Assembly (NCBI RefSeq): GCF_020521235.1
Contig: NZ_BLAY01000089.1
Span: 1-41,615 of the forward strand
Length of the DNA stretch: 41,615 nt
Source of the DNA: Microseira wollei NIES-4236
GTDB lineage: Bacteria > Cyanobacteriota > Cyanobacteriia > Cyanobacteriales > Aerosakkonemataceae
Direction: 5' to 3'
Every line of letters begins with the position of its first letter. Position 1 is the stretch's first letter. Both the position numbers and the translations under genes were made by a program. The notes beneath the pieces were generated by a model, which was not told the origin of the DNA, made no database searches, and saw only the letters and a program-made list of their open reading frames with translations. Positions 32,828 through 41,046 of the stretch are shown here, one piece after another.

Positions 32828-33652
32828 TCAAGCATTGCGCTTAAATTGACGTTTGCTTCCTGCCTCAACCAAGGATGACGGCATCTTCTTGTCCGCAGGC
32901 GTAAATTCCGGCGTTGCCCACCGTACTCGGTCTGGTGGTGCATGTTCTAGATTGATAGCGGCGTTCAAATCCCGCGAGATCGCATTTTTACAAGCACCAC
33001 AATTGAATACTCTTTTTGGCAGCGGTATTGGTTGGACATGACCGCACTTATAACATGTTTTCCACCATGGAAACCACCTATCCACAACTTCTACCTGAGT
33101 GCCGTATAATGCCTGTTTTTCAATCCCCATTCTGCTGCAATCGTATAAACCAATACTGCCAATATATTTGGCTAGCTTGCTATTAGCAATCCTGCCAAAA
33201 CTGTTCAAATCTTCACTGGTAATAAGGTAGTACTTTCGACTAATAGCCTTCGTTGTTTTCTGCCATAAATCGCTTCTGATGTTAGCACCTGACTTTTTCA
33301 AACCCGTGAAACTGTCCCGACTCTTTTTAGATTTGTATTGAGGAGAGCCAGTTTCACCCTGTCGCCACCCCTCAACAGCTTTAGCCAAATTCCAAAGCAG
33401 TGCTGATGAGTAGATAGCTGATGGGTACTGTTTCATCCCAGCATATTCAGCCTTAGTTTTGACATGGTTGGTGAAGACTTTCTCCATCTGGGTTAACCCC
33501 TTGGATTCCCTAGCTTTGATTCCCTCAAATCCCCATGACCAGACCAGTAGCGATAGCCCAAAGTTATACACTTTGCGACTAAATCCGCCGCCACCAGCAA
33601 GCCTTGAACGCTCTTTGTTGTTGAGTTTTAACTCTAACTTCAGGCTGTACAT
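32828..33652 (-). pseudogene. tnpB: TnpB (IS200/IS605 OrfB) with internal deletion removing RuvC-I
   Basis: This 274-aa reading frame is shorter than the usual 380-420 aa. The N-terminal part (1-118) and C-terminal part are normal: IRSDLWQKTTKA, RuvC-II-like ITSEDLN (Glu147), zinc finger CYKCGHVQ...CGAC (Cys200, 203, 218, 221) and RuvC-III ISRDLNAAIN (Asp228). The middle, which should hold RuvC-I (G-I-D-x-G) and the following Lys/Arg-rich region, is missing: DSFTGLKKS runs directly into GANIRSD at about 33290, in frame. The product cannot cut DNA by the usual mechanism. The 3' end (32820-32900) should contain the right-end omega-RNA. It is either a decayed IS or a nuclease-dead derivative. 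Confidence 0.75.
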
Positions 33653-33806
33653 CGCTACTACGACCGCATTGGTAAGGAAAACTTAAAGATTTGCAACTGG
33701 GTAATGGGTGTCAGATTGTGAAACTCAATGTTAAGGATTAAGCGAAATACGTAGAGATTTGGTTACTTAGTACTGCGTCTTTAAAAAAATCTCTCGCGAA
33801 TACAGC

Positions 33807-33827
33807 CCACCACCTTTAAGCGTGGGA
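33807..33827 (+). repeat. IS200/IS605-type end hairpin
   Basis: CCCAC and GTGGG pair around CACCTTTAAGC, followed by ATACAGCGCGG. This resembles the right ends of TnpB elements in plus orientation, and probably marks a remnant that separates the RHH gene from the deleted tnpB. Confidence 0.4.
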
Positions 33828-33859
33828 TACAGCGCGGTCAGCATATGGACGGTGCTGTC

Positions 33860-34015
33860 TTAAGTGTCAGCAGCCCTAAGTTTTCCCTTGAGAGTTCTGA
33901 TATAGCTCCTAAGTACATCAGTCTGGGTTCGCCTCTCTTGTTCCCAGTAAGCTTTCAGTATTTCTTTTTGCTCATCTATTGCCTCAAACGTGATGAATTT
34001 TCTTCCCTTTGCCAT
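33860..34015 (-). CDS. Small ribbon-helix-helix (Arc-type) DNA-binding protein
   Basis: This 51-aa protein starts at the ATG 34015 (MAKGRKFITFEAIDEQKEIL); the frame is open further upstream but the start fits the family. A beta strand (KFITFEAI), helix 1 (EQKEILKAYWEQE) and helix 2 (TQTDVLRSYIRTLKGKL) make a ribbon-helix-helix. Similar proteins in cyanobacteria are often next to TnpB. It is upstream of the deleted tnpB on the same strand, separated by about 200 bases. A palindrome just before its start is a likely operator. Confidence 0.7.
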   Translation of the reverse strand: MAKGRKFITFEAIDEQKEILKAYWEQERRTQTDVLRSYIRTLKGKLRAADT

Positions 34016-34018
34016 TGT

Positions 34019-34041
34019 TTTGTACCAATTTATCCGGTACA
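34019..34041 (-). promoter_or_regulatory. Palindromic operator TTGTACC-N9-GGTACAA upstream of the RHH gene
   Basis: On the plus strand it reads TTGTACC, nine bases, GGTACAA, ending four bases before the ATG of the RHH gene. Dyad sites of this kind are what dimeric RHH repressors bind, so autoregulation is likely. Confidence 0.55.
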
Positions 34042-34059
34042 ATAATTCTATCAGGAACA

Positions 34060-34914
34060 TCCTGACACCTGAACTGGATGTTGCAGTTCAACAAAAAAAA
34101 CAAGTTGTTGATTGGTGAGTAAAAAAGCCACCTCTGAACCATCCAATTTATCTAGAGAGGGGTACGCAAAACCTAGCCAGAGGTTGAGACTGTAATCGTC
34201 GTAGTTGATAGATGGGACGGGGTGAAAGGCACTCCCGGTGGCAGTAAAATGCCTCCCTGATGTTGGTAGTGATATCAACAAAAGAAACGGTAAGGGGCAA
34301 CTCCATGAATAAAACTCCAATGAGGGAGAACGTTGTTCGCAGACCAAGAGTTGGGCTAGACGGGAGAATCCAACGTGCTAAGAGCCGTTGGACTGTCAAA
34401 ATATCAATATTTTTTGCATCAGGACTGACCAGCGATCGCGATTGAGATAAAACAGTATAGAACGAATGCGGCAAGCGATCGCGTGCCTTAAGCATCCGCT
34501 TTTTGCGAAGCCGTTCGCATATAGTAGCGTCTGGGTTGGCGATCTTCGGTTGGCGAATCGCTACCAACCTACTGAGGATGACACCAGCTCGCGATCTTGA
34601 ACCCAGGCTCCGGATGGCGCAAGCTTAAGCGGCAAAACCCCAAGCAACGCTGCACGGGGCTTGACAGTCGGGATCGCTATCACCACTCAGCTAGCAAGCA
34701 GCCGTAATTTTGACTACGCTGTCAACCCTTGCTGTTTTTAGCATACACTTTGTGTAGAACCGTTAGCTTGAATAGCGAGAAGCCCCACGTCTCAACCCGA
34801 CAAGTGAGCGTGGGATGAATCGCGGGGCAAGGTCGGTACGGAGTTGCCCAATATGATTGTGTTGCATAAGAGCAGCTGTTATCATACTTAACTAAGCGTG
34901 ATAAAGGTCGAGTC
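34060..34914. other. Gene-free 850-bp region with possible structured RNA and an orphan IS right end
   Basis: No frame here is protein-like. 34090-34420 has many short stems (AACCT/AGGTT, GGCA/TGCC) and lies between two IS remnants, so it may be a relic of an IscB/IsrB omega-RNA or an IS interior. At 34784-34814 CCCACGTCTCA and TGAGCGTGGG pair and are followed by ATGAATCGCGGGG, a typical plus-oriented right end without an intact ORF on its left. Confidence 0.4.
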
Positions 34915-36132
34915 ATGTTGAGAGCAGTCAAGGTCAGACTTTACCCAACCGAATTGCAGAAACAGCATCTAGCGCTAGCCTTTGGCTGTGTTCGTTGGGT
35001 CTGGAACCAGTCTCTTGTTACCATGTCCCAAACCTACAAGGACACTGGCAAGGGCATTTCTGCTCTCACCATGAAAAAGCAACTTCCTGTATGGAAGAAA
35101 GAACACGAATGGCTAAAGGTTTGCTATTCGCAATGTTTACAGCAATCCGTACTGAACCTATCTCAAGCCTTTATCAACTTCTTTGATGGGAGGGCAGGAT
35201 ACCCAACCTTCAAAAGTAGACATGGCAGGCAGTCGCTTCAATATCCTCAGAACGTAAAGGTTTTGAGTAATAGCGAGATTAAGTTTCCTGGTCTACTGGG
35301 AACGGTGAAAGCCAAAATCCACAGAGATGTTACAGGGGAACTTAAGACTGTCAATTTATCCAAAATACCAGATGGCAGATACTATGCTTCGCTGTTGATT
35401 GAGGATTATATCTCACAGCCTGATACTAAAAGTGATGGTAAAGCGGTAGGGATAGACTTAGGAATAATTGATTTTGTCGTCACATCAGATGGCTCAAAGT
35501 ATCAAAATCCTAAACACCTAAGCAAGAGAGAAAAGAACCTAAAACGCAAGCAAAGTAAACTCGGCCGTAAAAAGGATAAGACTACAGGTAAACGCCGTAA
35601 GGCGAAACTTGCCGTAGCTAAAGTTAACTCAAAGATATCTCGGATCCGAGAAGATTTTCTCCACAAGCTATCCCGTAAGATAGTCAACGAGAACCAAGTA
35701 ATTGTGGTGGAAAATATGGCAGTGAAGAATATGGTCAAAAATCATAATCTAGCCAAAAGTATTTATGATGCTGGCTGGGGAATGTTTTGCACCATGCTCA
35801 AATACAAAGCTGAAGCAGAAGGAAAAGTATACTTGGAAATTGATAGATTCTTTCCTTCAACACACCTTTGTTCAGAGACACTGCTATCAATACCAAAGAT
35901 GGATTTGTCTATCAGGATGTTTGTTTGCCCTCACTGCGGTAATCGACATGACCGAGACATTAATGCCGCCATCAATATCAGAAATGAAGGCTTACGGATT
36001 TTGGCGTTGGGAACCAGCGCTTCTGCCCTTGGAGGGAGTGTAAGACCAAAGAGGTTTGGGCGTAAGTCCACTACTGATGAGGCTACTCCCCGTGAATTGG
36101 GAAGCCTACGCTCACCTGTAAAGGGAGCGTAG
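34915..36132 (+). CDS. tnpB: TnpB RNA-guided nuclease, IS200/IS605 family, full length
   Basis: This 405-aa protein starts at the ATG 34915. It has an N-terminal HTH-like region (LRAVKVRLYPTELQKQHLAL), the DGRAGYPTFKSR motif, RuvC-I AVGIDLGI (Asp181), a Lys/Arg-rich helix (about 203-245), RuvC-II VIVVENMAV (Glu266) and RuvC-III HDRDINAAINI (Asp348). The zinc finger reads C-S-E-T (Cys319) and later C-P-H-C (338, 341), so one cysteine of the first pair is missing. No tnpA is present, so it would need one in trans. It lies 200 bases ahead of the Hsp70-like gene. Confidence 0.92.
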   Translation: MLRAVKVRLYPTELQKQHLALAFGCVRWVWNQSLVTMSQTYKDTGKGISALTMKKQLPVWKKEHEWLKVCYSQCLQQSVLNLSQAFINFFDGRAGYPTFKSRHGRQSLQYPQNVKVLSNSEIKFPGLLGTVKAKIHRDVTGELKTVNLSKIPDGRYYASLLIEDYISQPDTKSDGKAVGIDLGIIDFVVTSDGSKYQNPKHLSKREKNLKRKQSKLGRKKDKTTGKRRKAKLAVAKVNSKISRIREDFLHKLSRKIVNENQVIVVENMAVKNMVKNHNLAKSIYDAGWGMFCTMLKYKAEAEGKVYLEIDRFFPSTHLCSETLLSIPKMDLSIRMFVCPHCGNRHDRDINAAINIRNEGLRILALGTSASALGGSVRPKRFGRKSTTDEATPRELGSLRSPVKGA

Positions 36133-36141
36133 GTAGTTCAC
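35985..36141 (+). ncRNA. TnpB right-end omega-RNA overlapping the tnpB 3' end
   Basis: The tail has GAAGCCTACGCTCACCTG, a loop and GGGAGCGTAGGTAGTTCAC: CCTACGCTC pairs with GAGCGTAGG. This is the usual structure of IS605-type right ends. The element should end at about 36141, so the guide would be the flank starting CTTGATAATTCTTAAC at 36142. The 5' limit is an estimate. Confidence 0.6.
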
Positions 36142-36331
36142 CTTGATAATTCTTAACGCGCGACAAAAGCATCCACTGCCCAACCTTAAATTTAGATATC
36201 CGCAGGGCAAGCAGGAATTGGGGGTCTTTTCAAAGCTACCGACTACTGATGACAAAATCCATCATCATTGAACAAAGCATACCCCTTCGCGCTCGCTGCG
36301 GGGAGTGTCAATTCTAACAAGGGAGTCAATC

Positions 36332-39300
36332 GTGACGTTCCAGACGGATCAAATTCAGGCAATGATTGCGGAGATTGACGCCGTACTCAATCAATCCGCC
36401 TCCTTTGGCTTGGGTTGGTTGAATTCTAGAGCAACCGCTCAACAGCGTCGGGTTTTAGAGCTAGTTCGCAGCAACCTCCTTTCTCTCGAACAACAAATAG
36501 CGAGAGCAGCAGCATTTGAGCCAAAGCCAAAGCCATCCTCCCAAGAGGCTTCAAACCAACAATTGCAGTCAGTGCGCTCGGAGATAGCCGCTTTACGTCA
36601 GCAACGGCAAGCTCTGATGCAAGAAATCGAGCAGCTAGAGCAACAACGACAAAATTACTTATCCCAACAGCAACAATCGACACAAAAGCAGCAAGCGATC
36701 GCCCAATTCTTTCAAGCGCTGATGGGTAACTTACAGGAAACTCTCACGCCACAAATCGTACAAACCCTCTCCCATCTAGAAACCGAGTTGGTAACCGACC
36801 AATCTCCCCATAGTCCCTCCCCGGATGTAGAAGTAACAGATGTAACTTTGCCTCCCCAGTGGCAAGAGCAGGCCGCTCAACTGCGGAAACAGCAAGCAAG
36901 GCTGGATCGACTGTTGAAGTCCCTCGATGCCAAACTGAATTTAATGTTTGAAACGCTACAAGTGAATATGCAAAAGTATCAGTCGTCGTTTTCTCAGGGA
37001 CTGGAGAAAATGCATAGCCTCAGCGCGGAGAGCGAGGCGATGTTGACAGATCTGATCGCTGGGATAGAGCAGGAATTAGAGCAAGCGGCTAGAGCGAGCC
37101 AAGAATCTACCAGCAGTGCGATAAGTGCTGACGCACAGGCTACCGCCACCGCAACGGCAGAAACAACCACCGCCTCCCCATCAGCACCAGGATTATCCGA
37201 TCCAAATCCTTCTCGGTTCAAGCAGTACCATCCTGACGACATACTCCTACCCTATGCCGGTTTTGAGTGGCGTCCATCTGAACAACAACCGCAGTCTGAT
37301 GTCAACCGTAAGGATACGGAGAAGGAAAGTAGAGAAAGAGAAAGTAGACCAGAAGCGCTTTATGGGGGAATGGCGGCGCTGGTAGCGCAAACAGAGAGCG
37401 CCCCAACCCAACCGCCAGCTCCGGCACCGGCACGGTCCTTAGGCAGTATCGGCGAGGCAGAAAGGGTCGATACGATTAGCACCCTGACCGATTTAATCGA
37501 AAATTCTGCCCTGGGTCAAAGTAGTCCGCCCCAAGAGGAGGTACTCTTAATCAATCCGGTAGAAGCGCAACCCCTTAATGATGAAACGGACAAGGAGGAA
37601 CTGGAGGATTCTTCCCCCCTCGATACCGATGTTTCTACTTTAAAGCAACCCCAGTCACCGGGGTTGGACGAATCTGTAGAGGACTTGCCGACCTCGATCA
37701 AGCAGATAGAAGCCGATCTGAACTTAGAACCAATTGCTACAACTTTAGGGGAATCAGTAGAAGCACAGTCAGCAATACCCCAGACACAAATGCCAGCAGC
37801 AAACCCTGGCGCTCAGGTAGTGGGTGCATCCGCCGCCACAGGGGAAGAAGAAGAAGTCGCTGGTGCAATCCCTGATGATATTTTGGCTGAATTTGATGAA
37901 CTGTTTGGCGGTTCGACTCAAGACCCAAGACCGGCTGTTTCAGATATTAAAGCAAACTTGGCTCAACCGGAAGTTGATAACTTAAAGCCACCCGAACCCG
38001 CACCAGAAAAAAAAGCAGCACCGAGGCAATTTAGGAAAGCAGCAGCAACAGAGATTAATTCTTTCTCTAACTCATTTGATGCCGTTCCATTAACACCCCC
38101 TCGCTTCTGGTATTTGGGAATTGACTTTGGTACAACCGGACTGTCGGCGGCATTATTGAATGGCAAAACCCGCCAGGTTTATCCCATTACCTGGTCAATT
38201 GCGGGAAAGATGGATGAAAGCGATCCGTTATTTCGCCTACCCGCTGTTGTTTACGTAAAACAAGAAAATAGTGAAAGCGCTGCTTTTTTAATTACTCCAG
38301 AAACAGAGTCGGGGATATTGCTAAAGAACTTTAAGCAATATCTGAAAATTGGCCTTCCTTATTACTCATCTGAAACTGGCAATTGGGAGCCAGCGATACA
38401 GCAATCGAATCATCCGGTTGCCCTACACTGGGTTGGACAAGCACTGCAAGCATTGCTTTCAACCCTCAAACCAAACGCAGAAAAGCCGGAAAATGTCGAG
38501 TCCCAAGTTTCAATTTCAGCAGTAGGTTTGGCAGCAGAAAACCTTAATCGGGCCCTGAGTGAGTTGGCAGGCGCGATCGCATCAGTACCCGCAGAGTGGC
38601 CTGAAGCATACCGCTTTAACGTCCGAGAAGCAATTTTAGGGGCAAATTTAGTCGAAAATCCGGAACAAATTTGCTTTGTGGAGGAAGGGATCGCTTCGGC
38701 GCTTGCCCAGTTAGTGCAAGCTAACTTCAGTTGGCAAGGGGATACTTTAATTATCCACTCAGGAGCCAGCACAACCGAACTGGGACTGGTAGAAATTCCA
38801 GAAAATATTACCTCATTATCTTACTCAGACTTCGCTTGCCGTAGTTTTCCCTATGCGGGCAACTTTATCGACCAAGATATTATCTGCCAGCTACTGTTAA
38901 AAGATGAAGCAAGCAGGATTGCGGAGCGATTAATCGAGCCTGAAAATTCTTCCTTAGAGTTGCCATTACCGGGAGAACCCGATCTGGCGACGCGCTATCG
39001 CTTGCAGCAAATCTTAGAAAGTTCCCCCATCGGACAAATACTTTTAGAAGCAGCAAAGCATGTAAAGCTGGACCTTCAACATCAAGACAGTTCTACGTTA
39101 GAAATCGATCGATACCGTTGGGTGTTGCAGCGTCAGGCATTGGAAAACCTGGTTTATTCACCTTTTATTCAATGCCTCAATCGAGAACTGAACGTTTTGC
39201 TCGTGCGCCAGGGTGTGGCGGTAGAATCGATTCGTCAAGTAATTTGTACGGGTGGAACGGCTCGCATCGATGCGATACGAGAGTGGGTGCGTCAAAAACT

Positions 39301-39793
39301 CCCCAATGCTACTTTAATTCAAGACACCAACCAAAACGCCAGCGTGGCTTTGGGATTGGTTACTTTGCCCCTATATCCCCAAGTTTTGGATGCACCCCGA
39401 CACCAGTACGGAGACTATTTTCTACTGTTAGAACTTTTACGTAGCTTGCGCGAGCAACCCCTCTCAGTAGGGAAAATTACCCAGTTACTCGAGCGGCGGG
39501 GAATTAATACGGGTGCTTGTCAGCAACGCATCCTCGCTTACTTAGAAGGTTATCTTCCCCCTGGAATTGTTCCTTCTTATGCGGATGCGTTGATGCTAAC
39601 CGAGGCGTCGCGACAGAATGCGGCGAACGCATCTGCACCGCTGTTCCATAAACAAGACAATCAAACCTATTGCCTCAATGCCGAAACAAGCGATCGCTTG
39701 CGCCGCTATTTTAATGCCGTCTTGGAGCCAACCCGCCAAACCTTCGAGGAACCATTAGGCGTTTACTGGTTGACCCCAACCGTCAACAGGTGA
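36332..39793 (+). CDS. Large coiled-coil protein with C-terminal Hsp70/actin-like ATPase domain
   Basis: This 1153-aa protein starts at the GTG 36332, chosen for the AAGGGAG site six bases upstream; the frame is open to 36305. Residues about 40-260 are Gln/Glu-rich coiled coils (LRQQRQALMQEIEQLEQQRQ). About 260-580 is low-complexity, acidic and Pro/Ala-rich. From about 595 an actin-fold domain begins: phosphate-1 loop YLGIDFGTTGLSAALL, phosphate-2 TLIIHSGASTTELGL (about 806) and adenosine motif ICTGGTARIDAI (about 971). No substrate-binding domain of DnaK type follows. I recall such proteins as conserved, uncharacterised cyanobacterial Hsp70-like proteins. It is probably cytoplasmic; no signal peptide. 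Confidence 0.88.
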   Translation: MTFQTDQIQAMIAEIDAVLNQSASFGLGWLNSRATAQQRRVLELVRSNLLSLEQQIARAAAFEPKPKPSSQEASNQQLQSVRSEIAALRQQRQALMQEIEQLEQQRQNYLSQQQQSTQKQQAIAQFFQALMGNLQETLTPQIVQTLSHLETELVTDQSPHSPSPDVEVTDVTLPPQWQEQAAQLRKQQARLDRLLKSLDAKLNLMFETLQVNMQKYQSSFSQGLEKMHSLSAESEAMLTDLIAGIEQELEQAARASQESTSSAISADAQATATATAETTTASPSAPGLSDPNPSRFKQYHPDDILLPYAGFEWRPSEQQPQSDVNRKDTEKESRERESRPEALYGGMAALVAQTESAPTQPPAPAPARSLGSIGEAERVDTISTLTDLIENSALGQSSPPQEEVLLINPVEAQPLNDETDKEELEDSSPLDTDVSTLKQPQSPGLDESVEDLPTSIKQIEADLNLEPIATTLGESVEAQSAIPQTQMPAANPGAQVVGASAATGEEEEVAGAIPDDILAEFDELFGGSTQDPRPAVSDIKANLAQPEVDNLKPPEPAPEKKAAPRQFRKAAATEINSFSNSFDAVPLTPPRFWYLGIDFGTTGLSAALLNGKTRQVYPITWSIAGKMDESDPLFRLPAVVYVKQENSESAAFLITPETESGILLKNFKQYLKIGLPYYSSETGNWEPAIQQSNHPVALHWVGQALQALLSTLKPNAEKPENVESQVSISAVGLAAENLNRALSELAGAIASVPAEWPEAYRFNVREAILGANLVENPEQICFVEEGIASALAQLVQANFSWQGDTLIIHSGASTTELGLVEIPENITSLSYSDFACRSFPYAGNFIDQDIICQLLLKDEASRIAERLIEPENSSLELPLPGEPDLATRYRLQQILESSPIGQILLEAAKHVKLDLQHQDSSTLEIDRYRWVLQRQALENLVYSPFIQCLNRELNVLLVRQGVAVESIRQVICTGGTARIDAIREWVRQKLPNATLIQDTNQNASVALGLVTLPLYPQVLDAPRHQYGDYFLLLELLRSLREQPLSVGKITQLLERRGINTGACQQRILAYLEGYLPPGIVPSYADALMLTEASRQNAANASAPLFHKQDNQTYCLNAETSDRLRRYFNAVLEPTRQTFEEPLGVYWLTPTVNR

Positions 39794-40170
39794 TGGTTAA
39801 ATATACTAATGAGTTGCGATTTATACTTGATGCTCGAATAACAGCGCCTGTTGTAAAAACTTTGCGTGCAAAGACTTTAAAAGGTTGTAGCCAAAAACAA
39901 AATCGGGGTAAGAAGCATGGAGTTGGTATAAATTGTCTAGTAAAACCCGCAAAAAATAGGAGAAATTAGGGAAAGCTTGGTAGCAGCATAATTGGGTTAA
40001 CTGCAACTTTATATCGGTAAATATGCAAATAGAATGATCGAAACTTGACATTTCATCTTCCGTTTTACAAGATTTGGTGAATCTGTAGTTTCACCAATTT
40101 CGTGGGCGAGCAACTCTGGTTATATTGGCAAGAGAAGAAAGATAAACCCCAGAAGCTGACCGCGAGTGCG
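39794..40170. other. Gene-free region before the sugar transferase
   Basis: About 375 bases. A 76-codon minus frame (39821-40051) is not convincing. The sugar-transferase frame is open from 40102, so a longer start there is possible. Confidence 0.35.
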
Positions 40171-40866
40171 ATGATTACATCTGACCTGCCTACTACCAGT
40201 CGAATTCAACCCACGCTCGTTCCCCAACGCCGCCGGGTTTGTTCGGCAAGAAAAGACATCCATCCCTCTGTTAAAAGCACAACCAAGCGCCTGATTGATA
40301 TTGCAGGAGCTGTGGTAGGATTGGGGATTGCAGCCCTTGTGGCGGTTCCTGTTGCGATCGCTAACCAATTCAATAGCCCAGGGCCAATTTTATACAGTCA
40401 AATTCGCGTTGGTCTTAACGGTCGCACCTTCCGCATTTGGAAATTCCGCTCAATGATAGTTGGTGCGGATAAACTCAAACACCTGATTAGCAATCAAGCC
40501 AAAGGTCATATTTTTAAGAACGAAAACGACCCTCGCATTACCAAAATCGGTCGGTTTCTGCGCCGCACCAGTTTAGACGAATTACCCCAATTCTGGAACG
40601 TGTTGAAAGGAGATATGAGCTTGGTGGGAACTCGTCCGCCTACAGTAGATGAAGTGATGAAGTACGAACCCCACCACTGGGAAAGGTTGAGAGTTAAACC
40701 GGGTATTACTGGCGAGTGGCAAGCAAACGGTCGCTCTAGCGTTAAAGATTTTGAAGATATCGTCAAAATGGATCTGGACTACCAGGATAAGTGGTCAATT
40801 GCCTACGACATCCACCTAATTCTGAAAACTATCCCCGTTGTCTTGAATAAGAGTGGCGCTTGCTAG
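40171..40866 (+). CDS. Polyprenyl-phosphate sugar-1-phosphate transferase (bacterial sugar transferase family)
   Basis: This 231-aa protein starts at the ATG 40171 (a GTG at 40102 would add 23 residues). It has one membrane helix (IDIAGAVVGLGIAALVAVPV), then the catalytic domain with SPGPILYSQIRVG, FRIWKFRSM, DPRITKIGRFLRRTSLDELP, NVLKGDMSLVGTRPP and RVKPGITGEWQANGRS. All hallmark motifs of the family that starts exopolysaccharide repeat-unit synthesis by transferring a sugar-phosphate to a lipid carrier are present. It lacks the long N-terminal domain of WcaJ-type members. No other polysaccharide gene is in the window. Confidence 0.93.
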   Translation: MITSDLPTTSRIQPTLVPQRRRVCSARKDIHPSVKSTTKRLIDIAGAVVGLGIAALVAVPVAIANQFNSPGPILYSQIRVGLNGRTFRIWKFRSMIVGADKLKHLISNQAKGHIFKNENDPRITKIGRFLRRTSLDELPQFWNVLKGDMSLVGTRPPTVDEVMKYEPHHWERLRVKPGITGEWQANGRSSVKDFEDIVKMDLDYQDKWSIAYDIHLILKTIPVVLNKSGAC

Positions 40867-40982
40867 TTAGGGCAGTTTGGGTTAAGACTACGGGGTAAAT
40901 CAATTCGATCCTCAGTGGTGCATTTACCTGTTATTGAGTGCTTCTGTTAGACCAATCGTTTAGGAAACTCTTTTGTGGCTTT

Positions 40983-41017
40983 TTAAACCCCCCTTTTTTA
41001 GGGGGGTTTTGTGTTTT
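40983..41017 (+). terminator. Rho-independent terminator
   Basis: AAACCCCCC and GGGGGGTTT pair around TTTTTTA and are followed by TGTGTTTT; it ends the sugar transferase transcript. Confidence 0.8.
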
Positions 41018-41046
41018 AGCCCTGGATATTTGTGGCAGGGGCACGG

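Noticed and set aside
34148-34567. 139-codon minus-strand frame
   Set aside because: Composition is not protein-like, no ribosome binding site, and it overlaps the stem-rich IS remnant region.
39821-40051. 76-codon minus-strand frame after the Hsp70-like gene
   Set aside because: No recognisable motif, ribosome site or conserved context; could not be supported.
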